A stretch of DNA of 64,000 nucleotides from Nymphaea colorata (lineage: Eukaryota; Streptophyta; Magnoliopsida; Nymphaeales; Nymphaeaceae), in contig NC_045147.1 in assembly GCF_008831285.2 (NCBI RefSeq), forward strand, positions 19,596,581-19,660,580, written 5' to 3'. A program made the position numbers and the translations under genes. Shown here in pieces: positions 44,109 to 54,750 of the stretch (the stretch's first letter is position 1; each line of letters opens with the position of its first letter). The notes beneath the pieces are model-generated. The model had not been told where the DNA came from and did no database searches. It saw only the letters and a program-made list of their open reading frames with translations.

Positions 44109-46440
44109 AGAAGTTAGTGTTGATCGCCACTTGAAACAAGGACCAGCTGCCTACTGCCTATTGATCCGAGCTTTCAACACATTACCCCACCCCTGCCACA
44201 TTCAATATGTGCTTGCATCCCATAATCTGCCACAGCCTGGATCTAAAAAGTCAAGGATTAGTCAAATTCTTAGGAGGCCCTAAATTGAACCCAACATCTG
44301 CACATATTTGGGGATATTACAGGCTAAAATGGTTCCTTTAACTTGTTTTATAAAAGTTTTAGTTTATATAGGTGATAGCCATACTCTGGTAGTAGTTAGA
44401 CCGGAAGAGGTTGTTTGACAGGAAAACTACAGATCCAACAATTCAACGCTATACATAATCATAATATACTTTTTAGAGCAAAAATATAATGTTTTTAAAA
44501 AAGTATATTTTATGGACATTGGGTTTTAAAAATACAAATGTTCTCCTTTGTCAGATGTCTTCAGAAGAGAAGAAAATTGTAGTTGAGCTGATCTTAACTG
44601 CAATTAAACACTCAATATTCATTTCTCATCTGCACGCTTTCTAGAAAGAAAATTCAACCATCGCCCCATGTACCAAAACGTATAGTTTTCACACACTTCG
44701 ACAAAAGAGGCGGACAAGATGAACAATGTAGTATGAAATTGACGTCTTATGGAAAAGTTGATCTTAATAAGGTCAGTGACTCCTGTCGTCTAATTAATTA
44801 AATCATATCATTTTGTATTGCATGCTTGAAGACCAACTTAGAAATAAGAAATGAAGCTCACAGGAGGTTGAGCACTGAAGTACGCAGCAGCTGATATTTT
44901 AATTATTATTTTGCCACTACTTAGGTGAATGTGACCGCCATACCATATCATCTTCCAACTTCGAGCCAATAATATAACAGTGGCAGGTAGTTTTGAACAT
45001 ATTTTATTGCTTATTTCAGTTCAAAAAATGATTTGTTAACAGCAATTGAGGAAACAGCAGCAAGGAAGTTGTAAGAAACAGTGTTACCAAAATCCGGAAG
45101 CGAATTGAATTGACTGGATCACCAGTTTAACAAATCCACCCATCGTGATGAATAACAAGAAGATAAAAATTGAAAGAGAAAAAGAAAATAATTGCAACAA
45201 AAAAACTTTAAAAGTATTATAAAAATAATGAAGAGAAGCTATAGAAAATAATTGCAACAAAAAGGTTTAAAAGTATTATAAAAATAATTAAGAGAAGCTA
45301 TGTACTTAATCGGCATGCATGTCACGCATATGAGGTACCTGCCACCGATCCAAACGGATTTTGACAACATTGTTTCAAACTGAACAAGATCAGCCTCGTG
45401 AATCCTGATCAGTTCGAGTAAGCAGTTTAATAATTTTTTTTCTTCTGTAAGCTTTGGAATAACGATTAACATAGGAGACCATATAATGTTTTTTCTCCAA
45501 ACAGCTTCATAAAAAAATTGGAGATTAAGCACAGAATTATTGGGCCAAGATTTGTTACTTCTCTTTCATTGAGGTTTAAAATAACAATCCTGATTAAACA
45601 TTCATCCCATTTGCTAGATACAAAAAACAGGAAATTGATACTAAGATTTGTGAAATTATAATCCATTGGGCAAGAAACAAATGCCCCAGCATGCCGTTAA
45701 TAAATTTATGCCCTATGCACTATAATGAAAAGGCCATCCTAGTAAACCATGGATTTATGCATCAACATGTGGTGGTGATTCAATGCTTATCACCTTAACT
45801 AGATTGAAAACCACGAGTCACCTTCACAGGTTCAATTTGAAACTAAATAATTAGTGGACTCAGTAAAAGTGTATAGCCACCAGAACATACCAGTAGACAA
45901 GAATATCTACCCTGAAAGTAAGCTAGAATCTGGCATGAACGACTGAGCTGGTCGCTCAAGGGAAAAAACTTTACAACAACGTAATCAGAATGCGCATGCC
46001 TTGCGAGTTGCGAGGGCAATCAGAATACATATACCATGTACCCTAGAAGAATGCAAAAGGTTGATGCAGCAGAGTATCGCCTTCAGGTTCATGACAAAAA
46101 AAAAAAAAAAAATCTGCAACATGAGAGAAGGGATCATCTGAACTGAAGATGAACATAACTCAAGATGGAATGGTAGCGAGTCTTCCCACTCAGCAAAATT
46201 AGACTAGAAGCATAAAAAAAATGCACATAATGCCTACTACAACTGCTCTCAGCAGGAAAGCGTAAATTATAAGCAGAGATGTCAAACATTGGCTTAAGAC
46301 AATCATAATAGGGAATTATCCTTCCCTTCTTACAGTTAAAAGAAATTGCCAAAGTAATTTGATGGTTGAGAGAATTGATGCAATACTTAAGTCCGCCAGT
46401 GCAATGCCTTCGACGAGGATAATAAACCCGCGACCGAGCA
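44109..46440. other. Intergenic with small tandem duplication
   Basis: AT-rich, no gene recognised. A 60-bp unit ('gaaaataattgcaac...' to 'aagagaagctat') is present twice in tandem at about 45,184-45,242 and 45,243-45,302, with a few mismatches. A long A-run lies at about 46,097-46,111. Confidence 0.45.
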
Positions 46441-47460
46441 AGATGAGGAGGAATGCCTTTTCCTGCTGGGGCAGAGCACCACCATCGTGCTTTTTTGTCG
46501 CTGTCGCTCCCGACTGAATCAGCCGTTTCTACACCGGAATCCGTTGGACGACCTTGTCCTTCTTGGTGCCTTCGCCTTCACCACCGCCGCTTCTACTGCT
46601 GCGAATCCAACTCTGCGAACGCTCTCCCCTTTGGTTGATGATGACTGTGGTTCCCTTTGGGCTTCTCACATTGGTGTTTCTGGAAAATGTGAAAGAATGA
46701 AGGCGGCGTCGGTTGAAAGGTAGTGAAGGGAAGCATGGGAAACGTCAATGGCTTCTGCCCGCGAGGGGCAATGTCCCAAAAAGTACCTCGAGCGATGCTG
46801 AAGAGGTTGGAGGCCCATGGTTGCTGTTGCCGGCGGGGCGAGACGCGGAGTCTGTCGCAGTGGACGGGGGGACGCCCAACGCTGCAGTTAAAAGGATAAA
46901 ACCCCATTATTGTTGAGGATAAATTTTGCACTCTTTTGGTGGGTTTTGAAATTCTCTGCTTTGTATTGGAAGCGTATGCATAGTCATATTTATATGTGGA
47001 GAGAACGAAGTCGATAATGTGAATATAATACGTTTTTCTTTTAAAATTTCTTCTATGTTTATGACTTGTAAACTTTTTTGTGCCCGCATCAACCTTCCCT
47101 TTCTTCCATCTTCTTCGTCTCCTTCCACATTGTCAAGAGATCTCGATAGGATATAAAGCATGATCTACGTCACTCCAATCAACCATTCAGGCCGTTTGCT
47201 CGTAAATTTGAGGGAACTAATACCATTGCATACTCGATCCTCCGTTCGAGTCGAGTAGTGCTACTCTCATTGACTTTGGGTTTCCAGCAAAACAGCGGCG
47301 ATAATTGGCGTGCTCCCAAAAAAATCTCTCTTATTTCTACGACTGCACCACGTTTAATAATTTCTTCTCAACAACATAAGAACTCAAGGCGTTTTTGAAA
47401 AAAGTATGCATACAAATTATTTTGATTTCACGCTTCAACAAATTCTTAAATTTTAACCAC
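46441..47460. other. GC-richer stretch, overlapping frames, no gene called
   Basis: 46,450-46,910 is less AT-rich and open in several frames on both strands (61, 78 and 67 codons plus, 112 codons minus), but none resembles a known protein and none has codon or motif support over the others. It could be the remains of a gene 5' end. 46,920-47,460 is AT-rich and empty. Confidence 0.3.
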
Positions 47461-47462
47461 CA

Positions 47463-47978
47463 ATGTTTGTAGCCTTACGTCTGGTTTTGATTTTGATTTT
47501 TTTTTTTCCCGGCCAAAGGCAGACCCAAAATTTGATTGTTCTTCATGCGGGAAAAAATCTCACCGGCCGGGGGAAGGAGGAGTTCGTCCACGCAAACTAC
47601 GAAGTTGACTTGGGTATTCCTGCAAGTCAACAGATGGCAACCGTAATAAATAACCTGGTCCACGCAAGCTACCTAAAAAAATTATTGGAAGAAAATTATG
47701 ATTTTGCCTTTCTGGACAGGCTCATAAACTTAAAGATCACTACTCAAGATATTTCGGAAAAAAGCAAACAAAATTCATTTCTGAGTTGCTTAACTGGTTT
47801 AAAAGAAAGAAGAAATCCACACCATAAAGATTCCAAACCAGACATGAAAAAAACCATAGAAGAAAACGCGTGCAAATCATATCCCAGTATAAATAACAGG
47901 TGGATGTTTGATCGCCTGCTATTTAGTTTGAACTCGGTTGATCAATTCACAGGGATGAAATCAGAACCAATCCCATGA
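47463..47978 (+). CDS. Hypothetical ORF, 171 aa
   Basis: Not recognised. The frame begins with a hydrophobic stretch (MFVALRLVLILIFFFPG) that looks like a signal peptide or anchor, partly produced by a T-run. It continues as a charged, mostly hydrophilic sequence with 'SYLKKLLEENYDFAFLDRLI' and a Lys/Glu-rich C-terminal half. It is the longest unexplained frame between the copia-2 element and the receptor genes. No neighbour suggests a role. It may equally be a chance frame or an exon remnant. Confidence 0.2.
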   Translation: MFVALRLVLILIFFFPGQRQTQNLIVLHAGKNLTGRGKEEFVHANYEVDLGIPASQQMATVINNLVHASYLKKLLEENYDFAFLDRLINLKITTQDISEKSKQNSFLSCLTGLKERRNPHHKDSKPDMKKTIEENACKSYPSINNRWMFDRLLFSLNSVDQFTGMKSEPIP

Positions 47979-49183
47979 TATGTATTGAATGAGTAAGTTC
48001 GGAGTTGGAAAAGTCTTGACCATGATAGCTGAGTCGGTACTGGGAACTATTAATCCAAATTCCCTGCTAAACTATCAAAAGAAAAAAAATCCGATACATG
48101 TATTGAAGGGGCACACCGGTTAGACCCCTGGGCACATAAACAAATTGGACTCATATCTGCTAAATATACGATAAATTGGATCTGGATCAAATTTGATCCT
48201 GGCGTTTTACATCGACATCCGATACCCATCTGGCTGCTGAAATCAACTGAAGGTTGCTGTTCTGTGTCGTTTACATTCACAATTAAAATCTGAAAACCAA
48301 GTATTCATTGCTTTCTCCACCTCTTTTGCAACGACTGGGCGACTGAGTCCTTGACCCTCCTGCCGTCCTGCGTACGCCAAGGGTTAGATTTTTATCCAAC
48401 TACAGCCATTGGCTTCGTGGCAGTAAATGAGTGTAGCTGTTTGACGCCATGAGTGCTATCCATGGACCAAATGGTGGACTTCACCATCGTCGGTTTTCTT
48501 CTTACTTGCAGAGGGACTTCTTCCCTGTTTTTAAGCAATTCTCCATCTCCCCCTATTTCCTGGTTCCTCCCGTCTGCATCTTGCTACCATCATCTTTTTT
48601 TTCATTTGGTGCAGCTTTCAGGAGCCCAAATGCGTTCACAGTCGCACTCACAATACTGGAGCTTCTCCATTAACGTCGCCTTCCTGCTGCTGCTACTACA
48701 ATTACCATGGAACACATCGTGGCCATGAAATGGTCTCCTGAGGTGAGACTACCATAATTCACCTATCGAAGCTCCTCACCTATTCAATTGACCCCGGCGA
48801 CTTCGGACTTTTCAATCTGCCTTTTCTCTTCTCCCTTCCTCTTCTGGTCTCCCATGCATATCTTCATACGGCGAATGAGCTTCAGGAAAATGGCGGCACA
48901 CGATCGCGGCCACCACAGGTACGACGATGGCCGATTTTCTCTTTAACAGCAAAGCAACGATCTCTCGGCAGACTTGTCTGTCCTTCATTCGTGGATGGTT
49001 GTAGCCGGAACTCATAATATGCCATTATTGTTGATACAACGAAACGAAAGGAGAGGCCAGCTAAGCAGAGCAGAAGAAGAAAACAAGAAGCGGCAAGAGA
49101 TTTCACGCAAAGGTGGAGGTGTTACGGTTCCCCGCTGCCTCTCGTCGTTTTTTCGTCTTGAGGCGACGGGTCTTGGAGATTCG
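47979..49183. other. Upstream region of RLP1
   Basis: No gene recognised. 'attgaccccggcgacttcggactttt' near 48,788 resembles a motif upstream of RLP2 (53,609) and RLP3 (58,556), so part of the promoter is shared in the cluster. From about 49,120 the sequence ('gctgcctctcgtcgttttt') is clearly homologous to the leader just before the RLP2 ATG (54,710-54,750). The RLP1 frame is open back to 48,974, but the extra 70 residues are basic and unlike any RLP. Confidence 0.4.
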
Positions 49184-52100
49184 ATGCCCCCAACGCTCCT
49201 ATGGGCACGCCATGTCCTATGGATGCTGGTCCTCGCCTTCTTCGTCGCGCCTCCAGCCCAAGTCGCTGCACTGTGCCTCCCGAACCAGAGCTCGGCGCTG
49301 CTCGAGTTCAAGCAGGGACTTGCCCTCCTTCAGTCCGATGCCCTCGGCTCTTGGACAAACGGCACCGATTGCTGCTCCTGGTCTGGCGTCACCTGCAATT
49401 CCTCCACCGGCTTCGTCATCTTTCTCCAGCTTAGCGGCGTTACGGCCTCCTCACCGTCAGCCCGGACGCGGCCGAACCCCAGCAGTTTCAGCGATTCCCT
49501 GTTTGACCTTCGACACCTGCGCTTCCTAGACCTCAGCTATAACCAGTTCAATGGGTCGATTCCTTTCAGGTTGGTGGAGCTCACGGAGCTCGCCCATCTC
49601 AACCTCTCCAACACCGGCTTCTCCGGCCAGGTCCCCTCACAGATTTCTCAGATGACGTGGTTGGTGTCCCTCGATCTCTCTGACTCCTACCTCAGTTCCC
49701 AATCTCTGAAGCTTGGGAAGGCTGGTTTCGTTGATCTCGTGAGGAATCTCGGCCATTTGACAGATCTCAGACTCGATGGCATCAACATCTCCATGAGCGG
49801 CGTCGAATGCATCTCTGTCCTTGCGTCTTCGCTGCCGAACCTCCAGACCCTCAGTCTCTCCAGTTGTTCGATCTCCGGACCTATGAACAGGTCGGTTCTG
49901 GTGATCAAATCGCTCGCGCACCTCGATCTGAGTCACAATGATATGTTGAAGGTCCCGGACTTCTTCATCAATCTCACGTCATTGCGTTATCTGGGGTTAC
50001 GTTCGTGCTCTCTGGGGGGCATCTTGCCTGACGGCATTTTTAGGCTGCCTTACTTGCAACATCTTGACATCAGCAACAACCCGAATTTGCAAGGCTCTTT
50101 TCCGAAAAAGCTTCCCGCAAAAAGCAGCCTTGTGATTCTTAGTCTATTTTACACGTATCTGAGCGGGACAATACCAAAGTCCATAGGAAACCTTAGGGAG
50201 CTGAGGACATTGAAGATGAGCAGCTGCAATTTCACGGGATCGATTCCTTCGTCATTCTCCAAGCTCACCCGGTTGCAGATCATAGACATGTCGTTCAACG
50301 GTTTTACCGGCCAGCTTCCGTCACTCTCTGCGAGCACAGTCACGGAGATAGATCTTTCTATGAATCGTTTGTTAGGACCTATACCGGAGTCCTTTAGTGA
50401 GCTGCAAGGCCTGACGACACTGAAGCTCGACAACAACCTCCTGACCGGTCCGATCCCCTCAGCCCTGCTTAATCTTCCTTCTCTGAAGACGGTGGACCTC
50501 AGCAACAATAACTTGACAGGTTCTATCTCCCAATTCACCAATGCGTCCACTTTGTTGGAGACTCTTGACCTCAGCAACAATTCCCTGATCGGTGAGATAC
50601 CATCTAGTATCACATCCTTGTCTCAACTCAAGGTTCTCGAGCTATCCTTCAACAATTTGAGTGGTACCGTCAACATCTCTCTGTTCATGGGAATGAAGAA
50701 CCTTTCGAAGTTGGGACTTTCTGAAAACAGCCTAACTGTAGCAGACGGTCCACCTCGTCCTCGGGATGAAGTGGCGCGACTCACCACCCTGCAGTTGAGT
50801 TCATGCAACATTCAGAAATTTCCGGAATCGCTCCGTAACCAAACCAATCTCACCATCCTTGACCTCGGCAACAACAATATAAGTGGCTCGATACCATCAT
50901 GGCTCTGGGGCGTGCGGAATCTCCAACATCTGAATCTATCTCACAACATGCTGACCGGTTTGGAGAAGCCGATGGATATTGGTAACAGGTCCTCCTTAGT
51001 CATGTTGGATCTACATTCCAACTTCTTAGGCCCGGATCTTCCTCCATTTCCTCCCAACGCAATCTTCCTGGATTTCTCATCCAACAGGTTCACATCATCC
51101 ATCCCTTCGACCATTACTTTTGCCTTCCTTTTATACCTGTCCATCTCCAACAATGGTGTCAAAGGCACGATTCCGGAATCTCTCTGCAACTCAGCCATAC
51201 TCAATGTGCTTGACCTTTCTAATAATGGTCTGGTGGGTTCAATACCGTACTGTCTTACCAATTCGAGCGAGTTGTCCATACTGAACCTGCGCGAAAACCA
51301 ATTGACGGGCACAATCCCTGATGGGTTTGACGTTAATTGCAGCTTAAGGACCCTCAACTTGAGAGGCAACCGGCAAACAGGGAGATTGCCGGCATCACTA
51401 TGCAACTGCAGCGCCTTGGAGGTTCTGGATTTAAGCAATAACAATTTGACTGGTGGATTTCCAACTCAACTAGGTTGCTTGAACAACTTGCGAGTGCTTG
51501 CCTTGCGTTCAAACAAATTAAATGGTCAAGTTGTCGCACCGGTATCTAACAAGAAGCCATTTCCCCTGCTGCAAATCATCGACATCTCTTGTAACAACTT
51601 CTCTGGGACTCTTGACCCTCGATTCTTTGAGCTTCTGACGGGTATGATGAAGAAAAGTGGAAATGGCACAGCAAAGCTTCTGGGTTTCCGATTTCTAATT
51701 AACATCTATTATCATGACACAGTGGCGGCTACAATCAAAGGTGTGGATTTTCAGACGGTAATGATTATGAACATCCTGACCTCCATTGACCTGTCAAATA
51801 ACCACTTCTCCGGTGAAATTCCGGAAGAGATAGGGAAATTGTCTAGCCTTGTTATTCTGAACATGTCTAAAAACTCTATAAATGGTCCCATTCCGAATTC
51901 CATGGGGAATTTGCTTCAACTCGAATCTTTAGATCTTTCTAAGAACAGCTTATCTGGTGACATACCACAGGAGCTGGCAAATCTCACATTTCTTTCGGTG
52001 TTAAACCTGTCATTCAATGATCTTCAAGGAAAAATACCTGAAGCTCAACAGTTTTCTACGTTTAGTGCTAACTCATTCATGGGAAACCCTGGGCTTTGTG

Positions 52101-52339
52101 GGATGCAATTAGATATTAGTTGCACACATTCGGGCGAGTATGGTGCTCGGAATCATAATACCCTGAATGGGAAAACTGCTGTTGACCCATTAATATACAT
52201 AGCGGCAGAGGTAGGCTTCATCGCCGGGCTGGCTGCGATCCTCATACTTCTCTTCGTGGTGGTGAAGGTGAGAAAGTGGTGGTGCGGGCTTGTGGACAGA
52301 TTTGCCGAACTGTTGCTTAAGAAGCTGCATTCAGACTGA
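49184..52339 (+). CDS. LRR receptor-like protein (RLP1)
   Basis: Cell-surface receptor of the plant RLP class (Cf-9/RLP type, no kinase); family members sense pathogen or developmental ligands with partner kinases such as SOBIR1 and BAK1. 1051 aa from the ATG at 49,184. I chose it over 48,974 because it directly precedes a good signal peptide (residues 1-29) and because leader homology with RLP2 aligns both ATGs. LRRNT cap about 30-71 with 'CLPNQSSALLEFKQ' and 'DCCSWSGVTC'; about 28-30 LRRs to about 815; island about 820-857 with 'YYHDTVAATIKG'; terminal LRRs to about 955; C-cap 'GNPGLCG'; transmembrane helix about 1004-1027 with GxxxG-type glycines; basic tail KVRKWW...KKLHSD. Many N-glycosylation sites. 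Single exon, intact. First of three tandem genes. The ligand is unknown. Confidence 0.93.
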   Translation: MPPTLLWARHVLWMLVLAFFVAPPAQVAALCLPNQSSALLEFKQGLALLQSDALGSWTNGTDCCSWSGVTCNSSTGFVIFLQLSGVTASSPSARTRPNPSSFSDSLFDLRHLRFLDLSYNQFNGSIPFRLVELTELAHLNLSNTGFSGQVPSQISQMTWLVSLDLSDSYLSSQSLKLGKAGFVDLVRNLGHLTDLRLDGINISMSGVECISVLASSLPNLQTLSLSSCSISGPMNRSVLVIKSLAHLDLSHNDMLKVPDFFINLTSLRYLGLRSCSLGGILPDGIFRLPYLQHLDISNNPNLQGSFPKKLPAKSSLVILSLFYTYLSGTIPKSIGNLRELRTLKMSSCNFTGSIPSSFSKLTRLQIIDMSFNGFTGQLPSLSASTVTEIDLSMNRLLGPIPESFSELQGLTTLKLDNNLLTGPIPSALLNLPSLKTVDLSNNNLTGSISQFTNASTLLETLDLSNNSLIGEIPSSITSLSQLKVLELSFNNLSGTVNISLFMGMKNLSKLGLSENSLTVADGPPRPRDEVARLTTLQLSSCNIQKFPESLRNQTNLTILDLGNNNISGSIPSWLWGVRNLQHLNLSHNMLTGLEKPMDIGNRSSLVMLDLHSNFLGPDLPPFPPNAIFLDFSSNRFTSSIPSTITFAFLLYLSISNNGVKGTIPESLCNSAILNVLDLSNNGLVGSIPYCLTNSSELSILNLRENQLTGTIPDGFDVNCSLRTLNLRGNRQTGRLPASLCNCSALEVLDLSNNNLTGGFPTQLGCLNNLRVLALRSNKLNGQVVAPVSNKKPFPLLQIIDISCNNFSGTLDPRFFELLTGMMKKSGNGTAKLLGFRFLINIYYHDTVAATIKGVDFQTVMIMNILTSIDLSNNHFSGEIPEEIGKLSSLVILNMSKNSINGPIPNSMGNLLQLESLDLSKNSLSGDIPQELANLTFLSVLNLSFNDLQGKIPEAQQFSTFSANSFMGNPGLCGMQLDISCTHSGEYGARNHNTLNGKTAVDPLIYIAAEVGFIAGLAAILILLFVVVKVRKWWCGLVDRFAELLLKKLHSD

Positions 52340-53560
52340 CTACATAACAGTTTTGGTTGGGTAAAATGTTACTGCTCCCAAAACCTATTTATTTTGATGA
52401 TGAGAAGCTTTATATACGTTTCTGCATCTGATAATTGTTCGAGCATTGTCTGTTAAACCTGTTTTCAAATTCCAAGTGGTTCATAAAGAACGGCTGATCG
52501 CACCAACTTGAATGCACGGTTTTGTTGCCAATTATTCCGGATGCATCATCAAACTTGCTTGAACAGATTCTTGTTCCAAATCCGCTAACTTTCCTTTCTG
52601 TGGGTCTGAGGATCTTACTTGAATTTAATTAGTCCGTAGTAGTACTCCAGCAATGTTTTTTTTTGTCAAAATTTGTTTTTTTTTATATGAACATCTAATC
52701 TACTCTGCGTTTCCTGTTTTATTGTGAATTTCCTGTTTCCAACTCGATCTTTCACATTCGGGAATACTTCAACACGAAACTTATTTTTCATTGGAACTAA
52801 GGTAAGAGGGCAAAATATTCAAATGAACTGTAAAATTTTTTTCTTGAGCTACAGTGGATTTCCTGCCCATCAAACGAGCCCTTAATGAAGAAGCAGCCAT
52901 TCTACCGCAAATCCTCGTAGTTGTGAAGCAGAAATTGATAAATGATATTACTCTATGAAATTTCTGAAATTATTTCACAGTGGCCAATTATGTTACTATT
53001 TTTTTTTACAGAGGATAAAGGCTAAATTAGAATTTTTGAAAATTTTAGACAGTAAAATTTTATTAACTTATATTTCTGAGTAATTTTTCTTATTTATATA
53101 TTGATGTTCAGCTCCCTTACAAGATTAAAATTTTACACCTAATGCCTTTTGGCCAGAATTTTCTTTTTACCTCCAATGGTACGATTTTCATGTATAAAAT
53201 TGTGAAAATCAATAAAAACCCTTTAGTTTTTAATCTAACCCTCTAAGCTGTTTTTTACTTAATTTTAAATTATTTATTATTAAAATATCCGTTGATAACC
53301 TGGGCTCTGTGGTCCGATTTACAGAAATGTTTCTTAGAATGTTACTGCCCCCATGACCTATTTTGATGACCAGATGCGCTGTGATGCATCTCCTTACTAC
53401 TCGAACAATGTTTCTTGTCAAATTTCCTTTTCATGTATTCTCTTGACTTTGTGTTTTTAAGTAAATGAAGAAAATAATTTATATCTAGTTTGTTGTGAGT
53501 TTTCTTTTTGCAACTCAAAATTCCACATTATATATTTGGACGCACCGTGATGGGTTTAGA
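52340..53560. other. RLP1-RLP2 interval with relic RLP 3' flank
   Basis: 52,366-52,770 follows RLP1. A diverged second version of the same sequence lies at about 53,335-53,540: both have 'aatgttactgc.ccc', 'acctatt..ttttgatga' and, further on, 'ttgtgag/atttcctgttt.caac'. No RLP coding sequence is left between them. This is best explained as the 3' flank of a lost RLP copy. Confidence 0.45.
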
Positions 53561-53830
53561 TGGGTCTTCCCGACTACTTTGACTCTGGTTATTGATTTTG
53601 TATTCTCCATTGACCCCGCCGTCTACTTTTCTTGGCCTTCTCGTTGCTGTCACTTGTTCCCATCACTTTAATTTTCCATTTTCATTTGGTTGACTAGTTT
53701 TCAAGAGCTGGACCGGGCACAACCAGATTTTAGCGTTATCTTTTCAAGAATTGGTAATACTACTTAACAGATAAATGCCAATCTGTAGTATTTTTCATGA
53801 TGAAAAACTATGCAGTATACTTTTTCATCT

Positions 53831-53848
53831 TATATATATATATATATA
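53831..53848. repeat. (TA)9 microsatellite
   Basis: Nine TA repeats upstream of RLP2. At the equivalent site upstream of RLP3 the tract is (TA)5-6 followed by a long GA run. Confidence 0.8.
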
Positions 53849-54275
53849 ACCAACAAAATGAGAATTCATTAAACAAAATAAAGTGACCAGAAGTCAGCAA
53901 ACAAAAAAAAAAGAAGGAAAATAAAACAAAGTTATCAAAGAGGCTACCAAACAAGAAACAATGAAACAAAATTAATAAAGAGGCAACCAAACAAGAAAGA
54001 ACTCAAATGTTTCACCAAGATGAAGTGGAAGATGCACATCAGCCTTGACCAAGTAGCTAGAGAGAGAAAGAGAGATTTGTAGTTGCTGGGAAAGCCTTGA
54101 AACCGTTGGATTCTTCAGAACTTTTCGACTTTGTAAATTTATTCGTGTCGCGTACTTAGTGTTTGCACATACAGCCGGTGGAAACTTTTTCTTCTTCAAA
54201 ATTTATGGGGAACATCTTGAAAGTAGAGTTCTGCTTTACTCCGAAGAAAATCGTTTGGGATTTATTTGGACAAGG

Positions 54276-54345
54276 TCGCTACCACGATGTGATCCAACTC
54301 AAAGATGTGATCGAAGTCCGCAAATTCGCTACCACGATGTGATCG
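54276..54345. repeat. Short local repeat upstream of RLP2
   Basis: 'tcgctaccacgatgtgatc' occurs twice, 51 bp apart, near 54,276 and 54,327, in the RLP2 upstream region. It is not seen upstream of RLP1 or RLP3. Confidence 0.6.
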
Positions 54346-54608
54346 ATGTCCGCCAATTAAGGTGAGGCAGAAGACAATCAAACCTGTTGAGTGCTCCAAC
54401 TCAAACAGTAAAAGCCAACCAAACCCAAAAGATTGGAGCAGATTTTCAACTCCGAAGAGTGTGGATGATAATCAGTCAATATATTTTAAGGGTATTTAAT
54501 TTATCGATTGTGACAATATTATTTTAGAACTAGCATTAGTTTGTAGCAACTCAAGTTAGTCGGACGACTTCAAATAGAAGGATGAATTTTGTGACCATTA
54601 GAGATTCA

Positions 54609-54692
54609 ATGGCATCGTCGTTTCTATGGGCACAGCGTTTACTACTGATGCTGTTCCTCCCCAACTTCGTCGTGCTGCCTCCGGCGAGCTAG
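54609..54692 (+). pseudogene. Duplicated signal-peptide start of RLP2 (27-codon uORF)
   Basis: 54,601-54,685 is a second copy of 54,743-54,827, offset 142 bp, and contains the RLP2 start codon and signal-peptide coding sequence. Its frame gives MASSFLWAQRLLLMLFLPNF plus seven residues and then stops at TAG where similarity ends, 58 bases before the true RLP2 ATG. It is either a dead duplicate or, if it lies in the 5' UTR, an upstream ORF coding for a free signal peptide. Confidence 0.75.
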
Positions 54693-54750
54693 TGTTATGG
54701 TTTGCAGCTGCCTCTCGTCGTTTTTGCACCTTTAGACGACGGGAGATTCA

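Noticed and set aside
48974-49183. 70-residue N-terminal extension of RLP1
   Set aside because: It would bury the signal peptide, is absent from RLP2 and RLP3, and leader homology aligns the ATG at 49,184 with the RLP2 start.
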